A DNA stretch of 64,000 nt from Hymenolepis diminuta (taxonomy: Eukaryota > Platyhelminthes > Cestoda > Cyclophyllidea > Hymenolepididae): contig CAADRB010000013.1 in assembly GCA_900708905.1 (NCBI GenBank), positions 1,617,331 through 1,681,330 of the forward strand. Reading direction: 5' to 3'. Below the pieces are notes generated by a model, which ran no database searches, had not been told where the DNA came from, and was given only the letters and a program-made list of their open reading frames with translations. This document shows positions 26,114 through 38,060 of the stretch, one piece after another (the first letter of the stretch is position 1; each line of letters begins with the position of its first letter). A program made the translations under genes and the position numbers.

Positions 26114-26482
26114 TGTGGGGCTCACAACCCTAACAAGGCCGATTGAATCACGTGCGCTAGAACTTTCTGAGAAATGCGATCTGCAACCGGTCGTGTAGAG
26201 AACAAGCGCGGACGTGTGTGCAGGGGCCTCCTCAACGAATTAGCAAACAAGATCCCTGCAGCCTAGCATGGTTTTCTATTTAATGACTAAGCTTTCGACA
26301 ACGACACACGCAGTAGTGAGCAGTAAAACTCAATACATTGCTTGTTCCTGCTACGTTGGGCACAGTCTAGCTAATTTGGGAGCAAATTTATAATAGAGAA
26401 CTCTGCTAGAGGCTATTTGGATCGCTTAAGAGGATTACTTAGGTGTAGCAAAAGGACTTTGATGATTGTTGTAGTCATCTCA
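26114..26482 (+). mobile_element. Solo LTR, family B, plus orientation
   Basis: Starts TGTGGGG; the end is diverged near GTAGTCATCTCA. It carries TATTTAATGACTAAGC (TATA-like), the CTAGCTAATTT block and GAGGATTAC, shared with the three other family B copies. No target duplication was seen. Confidence 0.65.
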
Positions 26483-26622
26483 GGAATCATGGTTTTTAGC
26501 TTAGTGATTGTGTTAGTAGCCCAATTCGAAAATTCTTTGTGCTTTCGATTGAGTACACTATTAGTGTACTGGGTGCATTCATAAGTTTGTACCTACATTG
26601 CTAAACCAGTAAGCCAATCATT

Positions 26623-26960
26623 TGTCACATATCCCAGCAGATGTCTATCATTATCTAGCGACTAGAAATGATTGACTGATGATAAGATCTCCACTATGGC
26701 GTCCACAGGCGGTCCTGCTGTGTGTTTGCGTGTTTGAACATAGATGCCTAAACGGGTGTCCATCATCACACCGAGACTCCGACGATGCGACATGACTGAC
26801 GTCTAATGGAGAAATATTTTGTAAATAAAGCTAATTTAGTAATTAAAAAATAGGAGGGTGGCTTGTCAGCCACCTCCGAACTGATCTGGCGACATGCGTG
26901 ATTTGACTTATTCTATCTATTCGATCAATGTAACACCGATAGATCCTCAACGTTAATGTA
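26623..26960 (-). mobile_element. LTR, family A, minus orientation
   Basis: Reverse complement of the LTR at 23,241-23,609, with long runs of identity (for example across CCGCCTGTGGACGCCATAG). It starts TGTCACATAT on the plus strand and ends CGTTAATGTA. An internal AATAAA appears on the opposite strand of the U3 side. No target duplication was recognised. Confidence 0.7.
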
Positions 26961-27467
26961 GTTTTCAACTTAAATTTAGCAAAATTTGTCATGGATTTTT
27001 TGACCGCGCTCTGCTTATTTTTTAGCTCGTCCTATCAATTTTTCAAATATAACTGGGATATCTACTAGCAATTGATTTTCAAATAAGAGTAGCCGAAATG
27101 GAAGAGTAGATGGTAAGTGCAGATATGTACAGTTTAAATTTTGGACCATCAGTAAAATTATAAGGTATAAGAACTGTTTTCTAAGATTTTTTGAACCGGG
27201 ATAATTTAATTTTATTTAGATCAATAATTTCTTCCTGATAATTTAACCATATTCAATACATTTTTGAATGTTTAATTTGATTGGATTATAGCAGAATGAC
27301 ATTACCGTGGGAATAATGGAAAATAAAATTAATTCTTTTTCTGACTCACAGAAGATTCGCAAGCTTACATTGTTGCTATCAAAAATTATTTTTTTTTCAT
27401 TAAATTATTAATAATGAAGTATTTGACGTGAAAAGGCAAACCCAGAGAGTACTTTTTGACGGCATCT

Positions 27468-27838
27468 TGCGGAGCTTACGACGCTACCAAGGTTGATCAA
27501 GGGAACCCCGCAGACGCCTTAACGTTCTGGAATGTGCGATCATGTTACTGATCGTGCAGCGATAAAGTGCGACTCTACGTTCAGAGGTCTTCCCAGCCAA
27601 TCAGAAGTCACCATTCCTACAGCGTGGTGACGATCATATTTAATGACTAAGCATGTTGATAGTGGATTATCGTTGCTATAAAACTCTCTCCACACGGTAC
27701 CTTCTTTGTTCTTGCTACTCCGGATATACCCTAGCTAATTTTGAGGTCAAATATACACTAGAGGACTCTGCTAGGGGATAGTTCGACTTTCAAGAGGATT
27801 AGTAAGGTTTAGCAAAAGGTTTATTTGTGTATCTTGCA
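27468..27838 (+). mobile_element. Solo LTR, family B, plus orientation
   Basis: Runs from TGCGGAGCTTACGACG to GTGTATCTTGCA. It includes CCAATCAG, TATTTAATGACTAAGC, CTCTCTCCACAC and GAGGACTCTGCTAGGGG, collinear with the copies at 12.1, 26.1 and 31.7 kb. Confidence 0.7.
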
Positions 27839-27839
27839 C

Positions 27840-28850
27840 TAAAATCTTCAATTTATTCTACTGTAAAACAGCATTCGAGAGCGTCATTTAGATAAACAAT
27901 AAACAATCTTTAAAATGCCGTTAATTTGAAGTCATTAAGAGAAGAGCATCTCCTTTAAAAATTTCGAAAATCAAGAGAGGACAGGTTACAAAGGAATGAT
28001 ATTTTGAACGATTGTGTGAGAATTGGGGAAAATAGAGGAAATCTTAATCCGGCTGTGATTAAAAGTGGGCAATGTACAATTCACCTCATAAAATTTACGC
28101 AATATTTATCAAAGGACGTTTTTAAAAAGTTTGTTTTTTCGTAAAAGATGATAATTATTATTACAACCTACAGAAATGAAATAAATTTAAAATTTTTCCT
28201 TCTTAGGAAGTAGCTGAAATATGATAAGTAAATTTTTACAAGAGACAATGAGGTGGAGGAGGATTAATAAGAGAGTTATTTCATTTCCATTTATAAGGGG
28301 GGTTTTAGAATATTCAAATAGTGTCCATTTCATCGTTTTATATTCTCAGATTGAAAGTTTATAATTCTTTCTCTGTATCACTGATCACATTTTTATTCAT
28401 AACTTCAAATAAAAAGCATCAAAATGGTTTATTCGAATTAGAAAACCTTTCGACGGAAGGGCAATAGATTATTTCATCTGCTGTAAATACTTACAATTTG
28501 GTTTAGACAGTTTGTCTTCATGGATATCTGTCAAAATTTAATTATAGAGCCCACTGGAATGGTACTAACTCTGCATGTTAATATTTTACCACTGTGCCTT
28601 TCTCAAATGGCTTTTCCCTCACCTACGATTACTCAAACAGATTTTATTTCTCAGTTCAATTGAAGTATCACTCATCACATTTACAGCGGTCTTCAAAAAA
28701 GATTTTTTGTAACCCCATCTTAAATTTTGGGGTCCGAGCAAGTCTCAGAAAAATCCCCTTCAAATCATGACATATACAATTAAAACTATGCGAAACAGCT
28801 TCCCAGAAACATATTCTCACCTTATTTTAATAGACCAATTTAAACATTCT
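27840..28850. other. Gene-free AT-rich stretch
   Basis: Nothing recognisable. Confidence 0.5.
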
Positions 28851-28889
28851 CTCGGCTGCTAACTTTGGCTACGCTGAGGACGTAAACTA

Positions 28890-29230
28890 TGAAGGTAAAC
28901 TATGAAGGTAGATCGGGCAAGTAAGAAAGATAAGGGAGAGAGGAGAACAGAAAGAAGCGCTGGAGCCGGTGAACGACCAGCATGTCTGCGCATGTGTATG
29001 CGGGTGGAAATGCAAAGACGGTTTATACGAGTCATATGGGGCCGGACGTGCACGAGGACAAGAGTGCAGGTGTACTTTTAATGAAACAGGAGTGTTATGG
29101 AAAGGGCGGAATTGACAAATGTGTTTCGACATCCCAGATGGGGGTTTTGCGTCATAGGAACATAAAGACGTCATTGCGGCTTCTTGGACGAAAAAATGAA
29201 TTATTTTCATTGGAGATGGACTTAAGAGTA
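28890..29230. repeat. GC-rich dispersed repeat, copy 1
   Basis: A purine-rich head (28,915-28,960) is followed by CpG-rich sequence. The section GGGCCGGACGTGCACGAGG...GTACTTTTAATGAAACAGG matches GGGCGAGGACGCGCGTGAG...GTACTTTAAATTAAACGGG at 37,918-37,975. The open frames on both strands here are by-products. Confidence 0.5.
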
Positions 29231-29528
29231 ATCCTGGAAATGTCTAGAGAGCCTTCCTTCACACTCATCTTGATTGTTGATGCTCCATTCCATGCCTCGG
29301 TGTTTTCAGTTTGGATAAGAGTATCAGAATAACACGAATAATTTGTAACCGTAGCAGTCTGCTTTCATTTCCTTTTCAGAAAATCCTACAGTCCAGCAAA
29401 TACCAACTTAGTCAATCAATGAAAAATTCAACTGGCCTATCACGGCTCCTTAACCGGCATGCTTGGACGTATTTTTGATATTCTTCACGCACTTTCGCAT
29501 CTTCAATTAGGGTTTTAGCGGGCCACCA

Positions 29529-29777
29529 GATTGTTAAGGGTCACCAGTTTGTAGGTGAAATTGCCAACAGTAAATGAAAGAAAAGGAACGCCGAGGAATG
29601 CGTAGGCCAGGTTATATTGAAGTAAGCTCAGTACAGAGTCTCAAGGAAAAATAGGGAACTAGAGGATTGAACGACGAGAGATGAGCCTGGCGAGCTGGGG
29701 TCTACCCTGTTCGTATGTGTATTTCATGGGAGACTATTTATAGTCGACACTTTGGGTGTTGACTAAGCAGTGTCTGC
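29529..29777 (-). mobile_element. LTR, family C, minus orientation, with primer-binding site
   Basis: On the minus strand the LTR emerges from the assembly gap and ends CACCTACA at 29,550. It is followed by AACTGGTGACCCTTAAC, a primer-binding-site-like sequence. The LTR has TATAAATAG (about 29,735) and GAGACTCTGTACTGAGC, shared with 19,383-19,781. Its 5' end is lost in the gap. The retroelement interior downstream (29,400-29,528) is short and shows no coding domain. Confidence 0.65.
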
Positions 29778-30241
29778 NNNNNNNNNNNNNNNNNNNNNNN
29801 NNNNNNNNNNNNNNNNNNNNNNNNNNNNNNNNNNNNNNNNNNNNNNNNNNNNNNNNNNNNNNNNNNNNNNNNNNNNNNNNNNNNNNNNNNNNNNNNNNNN
29901 NNNNNNNNNNNNNNNNNNNNNNNNNNNNNNNNNNNNNNNNNNNNNNNNNNNNNNNNNNNNNNNNNNNNNNNNNNNNNNNNNNNNNNNNNNNNNNNNNNNN
30001 NNNNNNNNNNNNNNNNNNNNNNNNNNNNNNNNNNNNNNNNNNNNNNNNNNNNNNNNNNNNNNNNNNNNNNNNNNNNNNNNNNNNNNNNNNNNNNNNNNNN
30101 NNNNNNNNNNNNNNNNNNNNNNNNNNNNNNNNNNNNNNNNNNNNNNNNNNNNNNNNNNNNNNNNNNNNNNNNNNNNNNNNNNNNNNNNNNNNNNNNNNNN
30201 NNNNNNNNNNNNNNNNNNNNNNNNNNNNNNNNNNNNNNNNN
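29778..30241. other. Assembly gap (464 N)
   Basis: Run of N immediately beside a family C LTR, which suggests the assembly broke in a repeat. Confidence 0.99.
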
Positions 30242-30249
30242 ATAATTAA

Positions 30250-31735
30250 ATTTGGTGATAATTAGGAAGGCTGTAAGATAAAATATTTCAGAAGAGGGAT
30301 TCATCCTACAGGGTCATCTGCAAAAGCACCACCCGAAAAATTATTATATCACGACAGGGGCAAGCGAGACCATTACAATTTCACTATAAAGCATTATGAA
30401 ATGTAAGCAATAAAAAGATATGCAATTCTCTGTGTGTAGAATACAACATGTTAGTGTTTTCACACCTTAATGCGTAAAAATAATGAGAATTTGAAGCACA
30501 AAAAAAGGAATAAAATTAATTTGTTAAGACTGATTGGAGAACCAAGCAGACAATCATTGATTGGTGGATTCTGATGAAGTGATACTTCACGTCTTTAGTT
30601 AAAAAAGGAACACTGTATTTCATTTGTTTCACGTGGTTTTAAACATTAATAATAACAAACTTAATTCAATGTTTCGTAATTTCACTTCAAAAATTCGCTG
30701 TTTCCATACTTTTCGTAGTTTCGAAATGTAAATATGCGCAGAATAAAAATATTTTATAATCAGATATTCTGCAAACAATTATTTCTTTCTATAACGTGCT
30801 ACTACTTAAATAATGAAGTAGAATTTTTCTCAAATCGAACAATTATAGCCGCATTAATCAGTATCTTCAAATTAAATGATCTACCGCACAAACTTGGATA
30901 GGCGGATTTTGCTTAATTCACTTTTTCTTATCGATAATGCGTCCGTTCAATTCAAGATTGGAAATAAATGCATATTGGACAGCCAATGAAGCTGCAATCT
31001 GGAACATCCTCTGAAAAATCTCTCAACCAAGTTTCAACAAAGGAGACTTTGTCTATCAGATGCTGTGAAAAATTTTCCCCATACTCTTATCTTAAAGCTT
31101 ACTTTATGTCACCAGATTCCAAGAAAAACTAAAAGTAAAGCTTATGAAAGTCGTTCTTAGTGCGAATATCAGATTCAGTGAGAGCGCGTTAAAAGATCGC
31201 TTGATAAAGCAGCAGAATCATATACTCTTCAGACTTAGGAGGGAAGAATTATTTATCTAAATTCCCTTGGGTCAAATCCCCTTTCCGAAAACTACTTCCC
31301 CTGTGTGGCAGCTATAACTGCCCTTTTGTTATTGGCATATTACTTATCAAGTTACTAATAAACGAATATGTAATAAAAATTTGAAGTGTATTTAATGATC
31401 ATCTGCTAATAAATATATTTGTTGCCCAGTAGATTGCATTTACGTCTAAATATACTGTTTTAACAAAATGGTTTTGGTTGGACGTTCTTCTCTGATTGAC
31501 AGTCAAAAGCTTACATTAAATGAAGTTTAAATACAAAGAAAATCTGATTTCGACAGCAATCTTGGTTTTAAGGCTGAAGTTTCCCGAGCTGCACTGCTGT
31601 ACCTACTCTAATTCTCAAATGTTTTTCGTTCTAGAACTGTGTATATCAAATTAATTTGCCCACAGAATATCAGCTCATTACTATCACTAATGAATACCTA
31701 TAAAGCGGGGCTGATTATGATGCATCCACGCATTA
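30250..31735. other. Gene-free AT-rich stretch
   Basis: Nothing recognisable. Confidence 0.45.
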
Positions 31736-31740
31736 AACCG

Positions 31741-32074
31741 GTAGAGTTCACAATGCTAGCAAGACTTATCAAGGGAACCTCACGTGCGATGGAACATTCT
31801 GGAAAGTGCGGTCGTGCTCCCGATTGCGTAGAAAGCACGCCAATCAGCGATCAATATCCCTGTAGAGTAGCGTTGATTGTATTTAATGACTAAGCTTTTG
31901 GCAGCGAGCCACAGCGAGCAATAAACTCTCCCTACTCAATACCTTCTTTGTTCATGCTACTTTGGGCATAGCCCAGCTAATTTTGGGGGGCAAATTTGCT
32001 AGACGGTTATTTGGACTGCTTAAGAGGACTGCTAAGGTTCAACAAAAAGGCTTATTTGTGTAGCTTCCGCTACA
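31741..32074 (+). mobile_element. Solo LTR, family B, plus orientation
   Basis: Starts near TAGAGTTCACAATGC and ends CCGCTACA. It contains CCAATCAGCG, TATTTAATGACTAAGC and AATAAACTC (polyadenylation-like), then the family's 3' block. The open frame through it is a read-through of the LTR and not a gene. Confidence 0.7.
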
Positions 32075-32504
32075 AGCCTCTGTCTATTTGTCCTAAACGC
32101 AATAAATGTGCACAAACAATTAAATTAAAACATTTTTTTGGATCTCAGCGCAATAAATTTGTTCATTAATAAAACCAAAATGAAACAATGAAGCATAATT
32201 TTGATTATTAATAAGTTTTGCCATTTTTTTCATTTTTGGTTAGAGGATGAAAATCACTTTATGCTGCAGTAAAGTAGCGTAAATCATAATTCTTGTATAC
32301 ATTTAAATCAAATATGCAAATAATTTATTGTAATTTATTTCTGATCCGATATCACTCAAGTTATTTTTATTTCCAGGATAAGTTATTAAAATTAACTTAC
32401 TTAAAGAAACGAATTGTTTTGCTACAGTGTTGGATGAGAAATAAAATGAATAATAATACTAAATTTAGAAAAGCATAAAATTGAAAGTATATACAACCGT
32501 TTGA

Positions 32505-33245
32505 GCGTTCCTGATATGGTTGAAGCTTGTTCAACAATTCCAGACTGGGATTTTATTCTTACACAGACTCAATATATCACAGCTATCAAGACACTTATCA
32601 AAAGTTTTCAATGAACTGATACTACCTTCGCAATTTATCGGAATTGTCTTACGCTCAAGCACAGCAGGCTGTTCTGTATCACAAACGCCAGGAATTATTC
32701 ATTCGAACTCGATTTAATCACATCTCTCGTTCTGGAGTTAACTTTGAATTTGTTCATACTTACTTCTCAGATACGGTTTGTTTCCAAGAGATGTGAGCGT
32801 TTTATTATGAATGTATACGATTACCTTGGCGATATCGAACTCGTCATATTGTCTGTATATCAAATGTCCAATCTGCAACGGAATCACTAAGTGCAACTGC
32901 ATTAAACTCTCGACGTAATCAAAAATTTCCGATTGATATTCTAGTATACAAACATGCATTGTCACTTTATATGATGGCCGATATCAGTGCACTTCTGTCA
33001 CACATGTAGTCTCATCAAGTTCTATTAATATGTGCGGTTTCAGGTTGGAAAATCGAGTCTTTCTGTTGGTTTTACGAGGTTATCTATCTGCTTAGAGGCG
33101 GTCCTGATTCATTATTGAGGAAAGAACCCCCAACTTGGAGAATAAGTTATCTGACTCTCGAGGGCAATGAATACCGAAATTCGCGGCAAATTTTACGGTG
33201 GGCGATACTTAAAGGTGCCAAAAACTCCCTGCGTTAGGTGGCACC
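32505..33245 (+). pseudogene. Decayed copy 2 of the unidentified gene family
   Basis: Translating across frames gives, in order: VEACSTIPDWDFILTQTQYI, an RNCLTL segment, SLYMMADISALLSHM, and EYRNSRQILRWAILKG near the end (about 33,170-33,225). Several in-frame stops and shifts interrupt it. The segment order and spacing (about 740 bp) match the copy at 35,141-35,960. No known domain is recognised. The MMADISALLSHM part vaguely recalls an RNase H start, which is too weak to name. Confidence 0.55.
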
Positions 33246-33249
33246 TAAT

Positions 33250-33870
33250 AAATTTGGATTACTGTAATTATTACTTGTACTTTTACATTTCAGCTAATTG
33301 TTATTGTTATATGTTAAACTGATAAAATGGCACCAGTGCTTGTGTAATATTCGATAATCAAATATTTTAAACATTATATCTTTATAATGCATATATTAAA
33401 TATATTTCCATATCTTTAGAGGACTTTCTATTTTCTCGCAGCCCAATGCATTCATATTGTTCCGATTGATGTCGTATTTAATCCACTATTTACTTATGTT
33501 AAAATTTCGGAAAGGGACTTTAAGGGCGTTAAAATATGCTCCAGTGAAGATAATAATTTTTGTAATTATGTAGCAACCAATATAGGAGAACGAGTTATCG
33601 CATAGGGGGAAACTAAAGTAACACAGGGGAAGCGAAGTGACTGGCTCAGAATCACAACTTGCGAATGACAGAATATGATTATTATGAACAAATATTTAAA
33701 GGAAATCAAATTTTGCAATTTATAATATGATAATGTAAATCTTTTCATTAATCATACTTCACTTTGACAAGATACGAAGAAGATGTATAGCAAAATGATA
33801 ATTTTGCCCGAGAAAAAAAGAGAATTTTTTATGATTATGCTATTTTTCCTGACATCTCCCTTTTAAAGGC
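33250..33870. other. Gene-free AT-rich stretch
   Basis: Nothing recognisable. Confidence 0.4.
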
Positions 33871-33879
33871 CGCGTTTCC

Positions 33880-34000
33880 TCCATGGGACTTCCTTTAAGG
33901 GTCAGTTTGAAGTTTCTCGGTTGTCTTGAAATTCCCTCCTGACAACTTATTCCTTCTTCAAGGATGTCGATATTAGTAATTCCACTGGAGATTTTTTGCA
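33880..34000 (-). mobile_element. Short Ty3/gypsy-like pol fragment
   Basis: The minus strand reads DILEEGISCQEGISRQPRNFK, aligning by eye with CIHKEGIRHQEGISEHSRDF at 46,800-46,940. In the better-preserved copy that segment lies downstream of the protease. It is too short to name more precisely. Confidence 0.45.
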
Positions 34001-35140
34001 ATTACAGTGCTTTCAAATTATCTGCTACCGGATGTCTTCATCTTCCTGTTAGAGACATTAAAAAACTCTTAATTAAAACGCTGGTTTCTTGCAGGACAGA
34101 AAAATTCCTTATGATCTCTTTTAATACAACGTATTGACACACGCTGCTTGAATGATCAGAACCGGGCAAAATGCAACTGACTGCGAAATCCACAAGCAGG
34201 TTTGGAAGATAGGATGAATTTTCAGTTTGAATGAATTTGATTGACTACAGCAGAAGCAATAACCGTTGAACTATTGATTATTTTTCAAACCAATTTGAAT
34301 AAATACTGTGGGTGGTGTTCGGCTCTCTTTCGCTATTAATTCAATGCATCCTTAAGTCTTCTGAACGGTCGGATTGAAGAAAAATTTTATCACACCAATA
34401 AAATTAAGATTGTGTTTTATTTGATGAATTATTCTTTATTCGTACTAGACATTAAATAGTTACGAAATTAAAACAAAATGTGCCCCAGACATATGATAAG
34501 ATAAACATTTCTTTTCATTGTCGAGAGACCGCTGAAGACATGGTGGACACCACATCAGGACAAAGAAATTCAACCAGCACAGGAATTTACATCGAGCATT
34601 CGGTTTCAAAACTGAAACACCTTATTTGGACTTTTCACCCTCAATTTTCCATCTGTGTTCTACTAAAGTAATAAACATATCACTCCAATCAATAAATCTG
34701 TACAATGATATCAAGCTTTATTGCAAATTATTAAATCTCCGTTTATCTGGCAACATCAATTTCGATGAAAAATACGCTTTTAAAGTGTTTATAAATATAT
34801 CTTAATCAAAATGATGAAAACTTATCCAAGTGAAACGTCGTAGGATGTTTTGAAACTCACTATTTTTATTTATGTTAAGATAGTAAACAAGAGCGTTGAT
34901 TTAGGATTTATTAGCCCATTCTTAGCAAAAGGTCAACAATCAAAACGGCCAAAATCAGGAATTATAACTCTTGTATAAATTCAAATTGAGCGCAACATTA
35001 TTTAAACATGATCTTAAGTCACTTAAGTAATTTCCTCCAAGCGAATTATTCATCATGGTAAGTTTACGGCTTGTTAATAAAAACTAAATAATATATTCAA
35101 ATAAATTGTGTTCTTTTAGCATTTTTAGAGGGAAATTATT

Positions 35141-35960
35141 ATGAATAGTGAAGACACTATGCTACATTTGGGGAGCTTTAATATTGGAGGTATATGCAAC
35201 TGGTTTAGTTTTCCTGATATATTTGAAGCCTGTCCAACAATTCCGGGCTTGGACTTTATTCGTACACAGCCTCAATACGTCACAACTATTAAGTCACATA
35301 TCCATGAGTTTCAGTTGGTTGGTTACCCCTTTCGTGATTCATTATACCTAAGTTATCGGAATTGTCTTATACTGTTCCATATCGCAAACGCCAGGAATCA
35401 TTCGTTCTAAATTTCTTTAATTGTGCCTCTCTTGTTAGCATTTATTTGGAAATTGACTGAATTGCGTTCTTCTCGTGGAGCAAATTGAAGGAAGTGAAAG
35501 CTCCTCACCAGGTTTGTACGCACATTCTTTCAGGAAATATTTATGGTGACTGTAAAGATAGAATATTCGATCTATCTAATATGCATTCATTTCAAACTAT
35601 AAAAGGCTAATCCAGAAGTTTATTTGTTTCACTTTGATATTCAGATTTACAAATCCGCAAAGTCACCTAATATGATGATGTCAGGAATTGGTGTAATTCT
35701 CTCCCAAATGCAACCTCATCAAGCCCTCTAACAGTCGTGGTTCCAGATCAGGCACCAGCGTCTTTGAATTGGTTGGACGAGATCGTCAATCATCTGGGAA
35801 GAAGACGAAATTCATTGCTGGAGAAAAAAATTACAAAGTGGAGGATATTTCATTCGCATTACGATGATAATGATTACCGAAATTTGCGGCAAATATTACA
35901 ATGGGCTTTAATTAAAGGTACCGAAGGGCGCTCTGTGTTAAATTGCAGTCGATAATGTAA
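35141..35960 (+). pseudogene. Decayed copy 3 of the unidentified gene family
   Basis: The longest open part starts MNSEDTMLHLGSFNIGG and continues ACPTIPGLDFIRTQPQYV and RNCLILFHIANARNHSF, then stops at 35,408. Homology resumes with SPNMMMSGIGVILSQMQPHQ (about 35,665-35,725). It ends in NDYRNLRQILQWALIKG (35,868-35,918) in a frame ending at 35,955. Copies 2 and 3 are in direct orientation 2.7 kb apart. The intact family member and its role are unknown. Confidence 0.55.
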
Positions 35961-36479
35961 GATTTCTGACAATTAAAAATAAATGTTTTTGTATTCCAAC
36001 CAGTTGTTATGAATGTTTTGAATTATAAAATCCTATGATTGCTCCCCGAACATTCTGCTGTTTTCACTAAATATATTTTCGTATTTTAACAAAAAATAAT
36101 CTCATGTTCGAGTTTTGAGCATTCAAGTTTTTTCATTTGTGTCGCATTTTTATATTTTCAATGTTCAAACTTTAATTTTAATATATTTTGAAGAATATAA
36201 GTGCAAATAGTGAGTTTTATTTGATCCCGTTGTTATCGATATAACAGAGGGATTTAGCTTAGAATAGGAGAAGTGGTGATAACCAATTTAATCTATATTC
36301 TCGAAGGTTCAGAGACCGATGACAAAATGCTTTTATTATAAATGATGCAGGTGTATCATCTACTTCCTTATAAACAATTTGAAGTTTACTTTTCATTTCA
36401 ATAAAACAAGTGTAAAATCTGTTTAAAATAATAGTGACGTCGTTAGAGAAAAATATACCCCCTATAATTTATTTTCCTT

Positions 36480-37440
36480 CCTTTCAAAACCGCTTTTTAC
36501 TCTCAAAATCCTCTTCGGGTCTGCTAAAACTTCCCTGGTGTGCTTGACATTCCTTTCTGGGGAAGTTGCATACTTTTGCTTTCTGAAGAAATTTCACCAC
36601 CCCTTTATCAACACTATTCACTTGAAATTCAGTTTTAATTTCATTGGCTAAACTCCTTCCTTTACTTCGCATTTTTCAAATTTGTTATGTTTACTGCCTT
36701 TCAGATTTGTTTATCACACTACCAGATATGACATTCTAGTCTGCCTTCAAAATTCAATATAAAAGATAATTTGGCTATTTTATACTAACGGTTTTGAGGG
36801 AATCAGTAGTCTGCCAAAATCTCGGCATATTGTTTGTGAAGCCAGGACAATATCAGAGTCCAACTGCAGTTTGACTCTGACCATTTATTTGTCTATTCAC
36901 ATATTTAGGTCAGTTCGCGACCTAATCTGTGGAGCAAATAGCAAATAGAGCTTTCGGAGACTTTATTTACTTAACCTTTAATGTGATGTTTTTCTCTGGG
37001 GTTTTATTTTGGCTCAATACGTTATTTCACTCTACTTGCTAGCCACATAATTCACATATGTGAGATTTGTGAGGCCTAATCCGGTCAAAATGCCATTCTT
37101 TGCAGCGCCAGAATTCATTTATCTGTTCACGGGGAAACGAAACAATATTGGACATATTTTCACTAGAGATTCATTAGTTTATTTTGTATAATTGTGTTAA
37201 CCAGATATCTGTTGAATAATACTGCTACTATGCTTGATGTCGTCCATCTTACAGCGTTCATCTAAAAGATCCTCCAATATAAACTTTTCACTGTCTTCGA
37301 CCATACTAAGCATTGGACAACGGACACAAATGCCGAAGATTATACAGAGAGAAATGACATTTGAAACGATCCTTTGAAAGAACAGAAATGTCGACAAGTT
37401 CAAAGTTACCTTGGTAAGTGTAGGGCATCTAGTCTTGATC
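36480..37440 (-). mobile_element. Degenerate Ty3/gypsy-like element (gag, protease, pol linker)
   Basis: From high to low coordinates the minus strand shows three pieces. First is a gag-like stretch near 37,400-37,200 (FELVDISVLSKDRFKC), homologous to ELSDFSTHSRDHFEC in the 48-kb copy. Second is an aspartic-protease-like piece at about 36,885-36,790 (VRVKLQLDSDIVLASQ), shortened around the active site. Third is a linker frame at 36,672-36,484 starting MRSKGRSLANE. Numerous stops interrupt it; no LTR was identified beside it. Confidence 0.6.
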
Positions 37441-37799
37441 GTGTCAGTTCGTGAGAGAAGTTCGAAATATTTTCGAAGTTCGTAAAATTTTTACCAAATA
37501 ATTCAGAATGAGTCAAAATACTTTCATCGAATACTGGGTCTGAACTTGTTAAGTCTTCAATTTTCAGGAGATTTTAATTTCAAAAATAAGAGGCCGATTA
37601 TGTCATTACCTCGGATATCGGTAAGATCACTTTGGAAGGTGTACTTATTTGTTTCATACAAGTAAAGAAATGTCATATCAGCTTCTGCATCATATTGAAA
37701 TTTATTGATATGTAGAACCAGGGATTGTCGGAGTTTGAGTAACAACTAACGACAAGAGTAGATTAAACCAAGGTGTATTGAACGACCCGCGATAGAGGC

Positions 37800-38060
37800 T
37801 TTCAAAAGGGTAAGGGAGAATTGAGGAAAGAAGGGGGGGGGAGGAGGATGTGTCTGACAAATGAAAGTCTGCTCTTTGTGTATGTATGTGCATTGAAAGG
37901 CAATTTATATGCGTCACTGGGGCGAGGACGCGCGTGAGAGCATAATTGCGCGAGTACTTTAAATTAAACGGGAAGGTTGTAGGAACAGGAGGGATAGCAT
38001 GAACAGATTGACTGATTCCGAACATCGCCGCGGTGAAACTGTGTCTTTGCAACGACCATT
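37800..38060. repeat. GC-rich dispersed repeat, copy 2
   Basis: A purine-rich head with a run of nine G (about 37,832-37,840), then a CpG-rich part homologous to 29,039-29,100. Coding potential is not credible. Confidence 0.45.

Noticed and set aside
23241..26960. A 3.7-kb DNA transposon with 340-bp terminal inverted repeats
   Set aside because: The repeats have LTR-type ends (TGT...ACA), a primer-binding-like site and a gag zinc knuckle beside them, and occur singly elsewhere, so inverted LTRs fit better.
28859..29332. Overlapping open frames of 64-116 codons on both strands
   Set aside because: They reflect GC-rich repeat sequence with few stops; the related copy at 37.8 kb does not keep any of the frames.
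29738..30304. Frames of 159-188 codons spanning the N run
   Set aside because: They consist almost wholly of unknown bases.
31639..31893. 84-codon plus frame
   Set aside because: It runs into a family B solo LTR and is explained by it.
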